In this document: positions 61,802 through 64,000 of the stretch, one piece after another
Numbering within the stretch: the stretch's first letter is position 1
Layout of the letters: the number at the start of each line of letters is the position of its first letter
Source of the DNA: JAIEPM01 sp964546815
Lineage (GTDB): Bacteria; Cyanobacteriota; Vampirovibrionia; Obscuribacterales; Obscuribacteraceae
Assembly (NCBI GenBank): GCA_964546815.1
Contig: CAZJLR010000001.1
Span: 604,907 to 668,906, forward strand
Length of the DNA: 64,000 nt
Direction of reading: 5' to 3'
Program-made: the position numbers and the translations under genes
The notes under the pieces: model-generated
Told to the model about the DNA's origin: nothing
The model's database searches: none
Seen by the model: the letters and a program-made list of their open reading frames with translations, nothing else

Positions 61802-62491
61802 TCACTGCGGCAAAAAATATTGCCCGCGACTTGGAAACATTTGGAAAATGGCTGCAGATTTCAAAAGCCTTGATTTCAGCACTCTGTCATGCGGATGGTC
61901 TGAGTGCGAAACATGGTTTAACAAAGGCTCGCGCAGCATTGCTTGCACAATGGAGAACTCCATTGTAGTAACTTGCAGTTTTTCTGTAAGGGCTGTCGAG
62001 CGAAGCTGGCGCACCATTACCTCATACTCGCCGACCAGTTCATGCCCTTTTGGAACATGGTCGCTAAGTAAAACCTCGTCGCCACAACGCAGCTGAATTT
62101 CACGTTTGGCACTGCTTACAGCAACTGATTCGAATAGACAATAAACACGTTCAGAACCGTCTCTTTCAATTCGGACAAGAATCATTGCTTTACCAGGCAT
62201 ATCGATGACTGATTGAGGCAACTTCAACTCGAGGCCACCCTGACTTTCAATCAAGAATGTGCCGATTTTCAAATCTAGAATTTTATCGCTGAGCGCTTTG
62301 AAGTCTGAGCCGTTTTCGCAGGCTAAATTGAAGTGCTTACCTGCTTCTTGCCAGTAGTCTGAAAGTTTGCCGCGTTCCTTTTCTGCTTCCGAACTGGCTG
62401 AAAGCGCAGCAGAAGAAAATGAGAGCAACACAAACAAAGACAGAATCAAGCCAGTAATAAGTGAAAGTTGTTTTGAAAAAGAGTTATTCAT
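61802..62491 (-). CDS. Secreted protein of unknown function
   Basis: About 229 aa from ATG 62491 (longer GTG start at 62515). A signal peptide (LSLITGLILSLFVLLSFSSAALS) precedes a soluble alpha/beta domain. The middle (LIESQGGLELKLPQSVIDMP) and the later LSDHVPKGHELVGEYEVMVR suggest a beta-rich binding domain, but no known family or catalytic motif was seen. Divergent from cinA by 83 nt. Confidence 0.75.
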   Translation of the reverse strand: MNNSFSKQLSLITGLILSLFVLLSFSSAALSASSEAEKERGKLSDYWQEAGKHFNLACENGSDFKALSDKILDLKIGTFLIESQGGLELKLPQSVIDMPGKAMILVRIERDGSERVYCLFESVAVSSAKREIQLRCGDEVLLSDHVPKGHELVGEYEVMVRQLRSTALTEKLQVTTMEFSIVQAMLREPLLNHVSHSDHPHDRVLKSRLLKSAAIFQMFPSRGQYFLPQ

Positions 62492-62574
62492 AAATGCGAA
62501 GCCCATGTGCGGCACAGAAACAATAAGCGCGGGAAAGCGCTAAACTAAATGGTCTCCTGGGAAACTATTTTATT

Positions 62575-63876
62575 ATGGCAAGAGCTGAATTACTATCTAT
62601 TGGTACAGAGCTGCTGCTCGGACAAATACTCGACACAAACAGCCAGTTTTTATCGACTGAGCTTGCCAACCTGGGCATAGACTGCATGTTCAGACATACA
62701 GTTGGCGACAATACAGAAAGAATTATCGATACTTTTAGACTTGCATTAAACAGAGCAGATCTGGTCATCAGCACGGGTGGATTGGGACCAACCGCCGATG
62801 ACCTCACTCACGAGTGCATTGCCGAGTTGTTCAAAGTCGACATGCCAACGGATCCCGAGGTCTTAGAGCACATAAAAGGCTTATTCAAAAAAATGGGCTC
62901 GCCTATGGTTGACTCCAATAAGAAACAAGCAAATCGGCCAAGAGGGGCAGCTATACTTCGCAACCCCACTGGTACTGCCCCTGGTATCATATGGAGCCTC
63001 AGCGAAGCAGAACTTAGAAATGCTGGAATTGAAGAAGCACAACGCCCGCGCTATGTTCTTACTTTTCCCGGCGTGCCATCAGAAATGAAACGAATGTGGT
63101 CTGATGTGGCCAAACCATTTTTGACTAATTTATTTGATCAATCAGTATTATGGTCGCAAGAACTCAAGCATTTCGGTATCGGCGAGTCTAAGCTAGCTGA
63201 AAAATATTTGCACCTTTTGTCTGGCTCAAACCCAACAGTTGCGCCACTGGCAGGCACTGGCGAATGCCGCCTTAGGGTGTCTGCAAAAGCGGCATCAATT
63301 GAAGAAGCAAAACAAATTGCCGCTCCGGTAATTGAAGAAATATTGGCTGGAAGCAAATATCTTTGTTATGGCAAAGACAACGACACGCTTGAAAGTGTGC
63401 TGGCAGAAATGTTGAAAAAGCGGTCAATGACCATATCAGCAGCCGAATCTTGTACAGGCGGTCTTTTAAGCAAAAGATTGACTGACATTGCAGGAAGTTC
63501 GGCATATGTGAAACTAAATGTGGTGACTTATGCCAATGAAGCGAAAACGAAAATGCTTGGCGTAGAAGAAAGTTTGCTTGCGCAACATGGGGCAGTTAGC
63601 CCAGAATGCGCAGAAGCGATGGCAACAGGAGTACGACGCCTTGCCCAGGCAGATATCGGAGTGAGTATTACAGGCATAGCGGGACCAGACGGCGGCTCAG
63701 CCGACAAGCCTGTCGGATTGGTTTATATCGGCATCGCCACAGAGAAAATGACTGTAGTCAAAAAGATTCAACTTCCCGAACAAATGGGACGCGAAGGCAT
63801 CAGATATAGAACAAGCAGCCACGCACTAAATTACGTCAGGCTATACCTCCTAAACGAGGATCTCAGCACCTTGTAG
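62575..63876 (+). CDS. cinA: CinA family protein (nicotinamide-nucleotide amidase)
   Basis: 433 aa, the full two-domain form. The N-terminal MoaB/MogA-like domain has IGTELLLGQILDTNSQFLS and STGGLGPTADDLTHE (COG1058, ADP-ribose pyrophosphatase in studied members). The C-terminal PncC domain has AAESCTGGLLSKRLTDI, VSPECAEAMA and SITGIAGPDGGS and deamidates NMN. Its last codon TTG and the stop TAG lie inside a dispersed repeat (63871-63899), so the natural C-terminus may have been altered by insertion. The ribosome site is weak. Confidence 0.94.
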   Translation: MARAELLSIGTELLLGQILDTNSQFLSTELANLGIDCMFRHTVGDNTERIIDTFRLALNRADLVISTGGLGPTADDLTHECIAELFKVDMPTDPEVLEHIKGLFKKMGSPMVDSNKKQANRPRGAAILRNPTGTAPGIIWSLSEAELRNAGIEEAQRPRYVLTFPGVPSEMKRMWSDVAKPFLTNLFDQSVLWSQELKHFGIGESKLAEKYLHLLSGSNPTVAPLAGTGECRLRVSAKAASIEEAKQIAAPVIEEILAGSKYLCYGKDNDTLESVLAEMLKKRSMTISAAESCTGGLLSKRLTDIAGSSAYVKLNVVTYANEAKTKMLGVEESLLAQHGAVSPECAEAMATGVRRLAQADIGVSITGIAGPDGGSADKPVGLVYIGIATEKMTVVKKIQLPEQMGREGIRYRTSSHALNYVRLYLLNEDLSTL

Positions 63877-63899
63877 GAGCGACGCCATGCGTCGCCCGC
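63871..63899 (+). repeat. Dispersed palindromic repeat (copy 2)
   Basis: Begins TTGTAGGAGC and ends CGTCGCCCGC, matching 20110-20138 with about three changes. GCGACGC and GCGTCGC pair around CAT. It contains the stop codon of cinA. Confidence 0.8.
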
Positions 63900-63946
63900 T
63901 ATTTTATGGAGCGAGACTGTCTCAGCGAGCACCGCAGCTTAAGTCC

Positions 63947-63960
63947 CGGGCGACGCATGG
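63947..63960 (-). repeat. Inverted partner of the dispersed repeat
   Basis: CGGGCGACGCATGG is the exact reverse complement of 63885-63898 within copy 2, 48 nt away. The pair may delimit a small mobile or REP-like element of about 90 nt. Confidence 0.7.
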
Positions 63961-64000
63961 GATACTGCTGGCGAACTAAAATGGAGCCGAATCAAGTTCG

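Overview
The window reads as a chromosomal segment of a Gram-negative-type, non-photosynthetic bacterium with moderate GC content. A kdsB gene (CMP-KDO synthesis, hence LPS), an RND efflux pair and several secreted proteins point to a double membrane. The gene mix is dominated by tetratricopeptide-repeat (TPR) proteins, a eukaryote-type Ser/Thr kinase, YD-repeat-like giant proteins, M48 and metzincin peptidases, a GGDEF protein and OmpR-type regulators. It looks like the non-photosynthetic sister group of Cyanobacteria (Vampirovibrionia/Melainabacteria, Obscuribacterales-like). That placement is inference from gene style only; there is no rRNA in the window.

Layout. 0-8.3 kb, minus strand: an RND efflux operon (adaptor, pump, then gluconokinase), a secreted TPR protein, and a Ser/Thr kinase with a C-terminal helical repeat region. 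8.4-13.4 kb: a TPR protein, then a minus-strand operon of acyl-CoA/AMP ligase, TPR protein and 4'-phosphopantetheinyl transferase. 13.4-22.7 kb: a gene-poor stretch with a possible basic peptide, a SplB-like radical SAM protein, a 1163-aa low-complexity protein with a 22-unit MQPG array, HisC, tRNA-Gly, Dtd, initiator tRNA-fMet, a Uma2-type nuclease, a decayed zeta-toxin-like fragment and a small membrane protein. 22.7-27.4 kb: a Tad/Flp-pilus-like operon (TPR protein, VWA TadG-like protein, two TadE-like pseudopilins) beside an orphan response regulator. Both genes next to the regulator carry matching 11-bp direct-repeat operators. 27.4-41.4 kb: SDR, secreted protein, two tandem dTMP-kinase-like genes (one with Lys to Arg in the Walker A loop), TPR protein, 1036-aa repeat protein, VirB10-like protein, KdsB, GDPD, TPR-metzincin-TPR protein, ParA and a Tic20/DUF4870-like protein. 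41.6-48.9 kb: GAF-GGDEF protein, two neighbouring zinc-ribbon proteins (one an M48 peptidase), a secreted propeller-like protein with YggT, and ThiL. 49-55.3 kb: a three-gene minus-strand operon led by a 1311-aa YD-repeat-like protein with a C-terminal papain-like Cys/His/Asn signature; the third gene carries a second MQPG array. 55.6-64 kb: FolD, a small membrane protein, a histidine kinase overlapping tail-to-tail with a response regulator, a TPR lipoprotein, small membrane/secreted proteins and CinA, whose stop codon lies inside a dispersed palindromic repeat.

How it fits together. Housekeeping functions (hisC, dtd, thiL, folD, kdsB, cinA, tRNAs) are interleaved with envelope and signalling genes. 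The most coherent new signal is regulatory: three promoters between 26 and 29 kb carry 3-4 direct repeats at exact 11-bp spacing ending 10 bp before a -10 box, the architecture expected for a PhoB/OmpR-family activator. The likely regulator is the response regulator encoded between two of them. The most unusual coding unit is the YD-repeat/papain-like giant gene with its small downstream partner, which could be a secreted effector or a self-processing surface protein.
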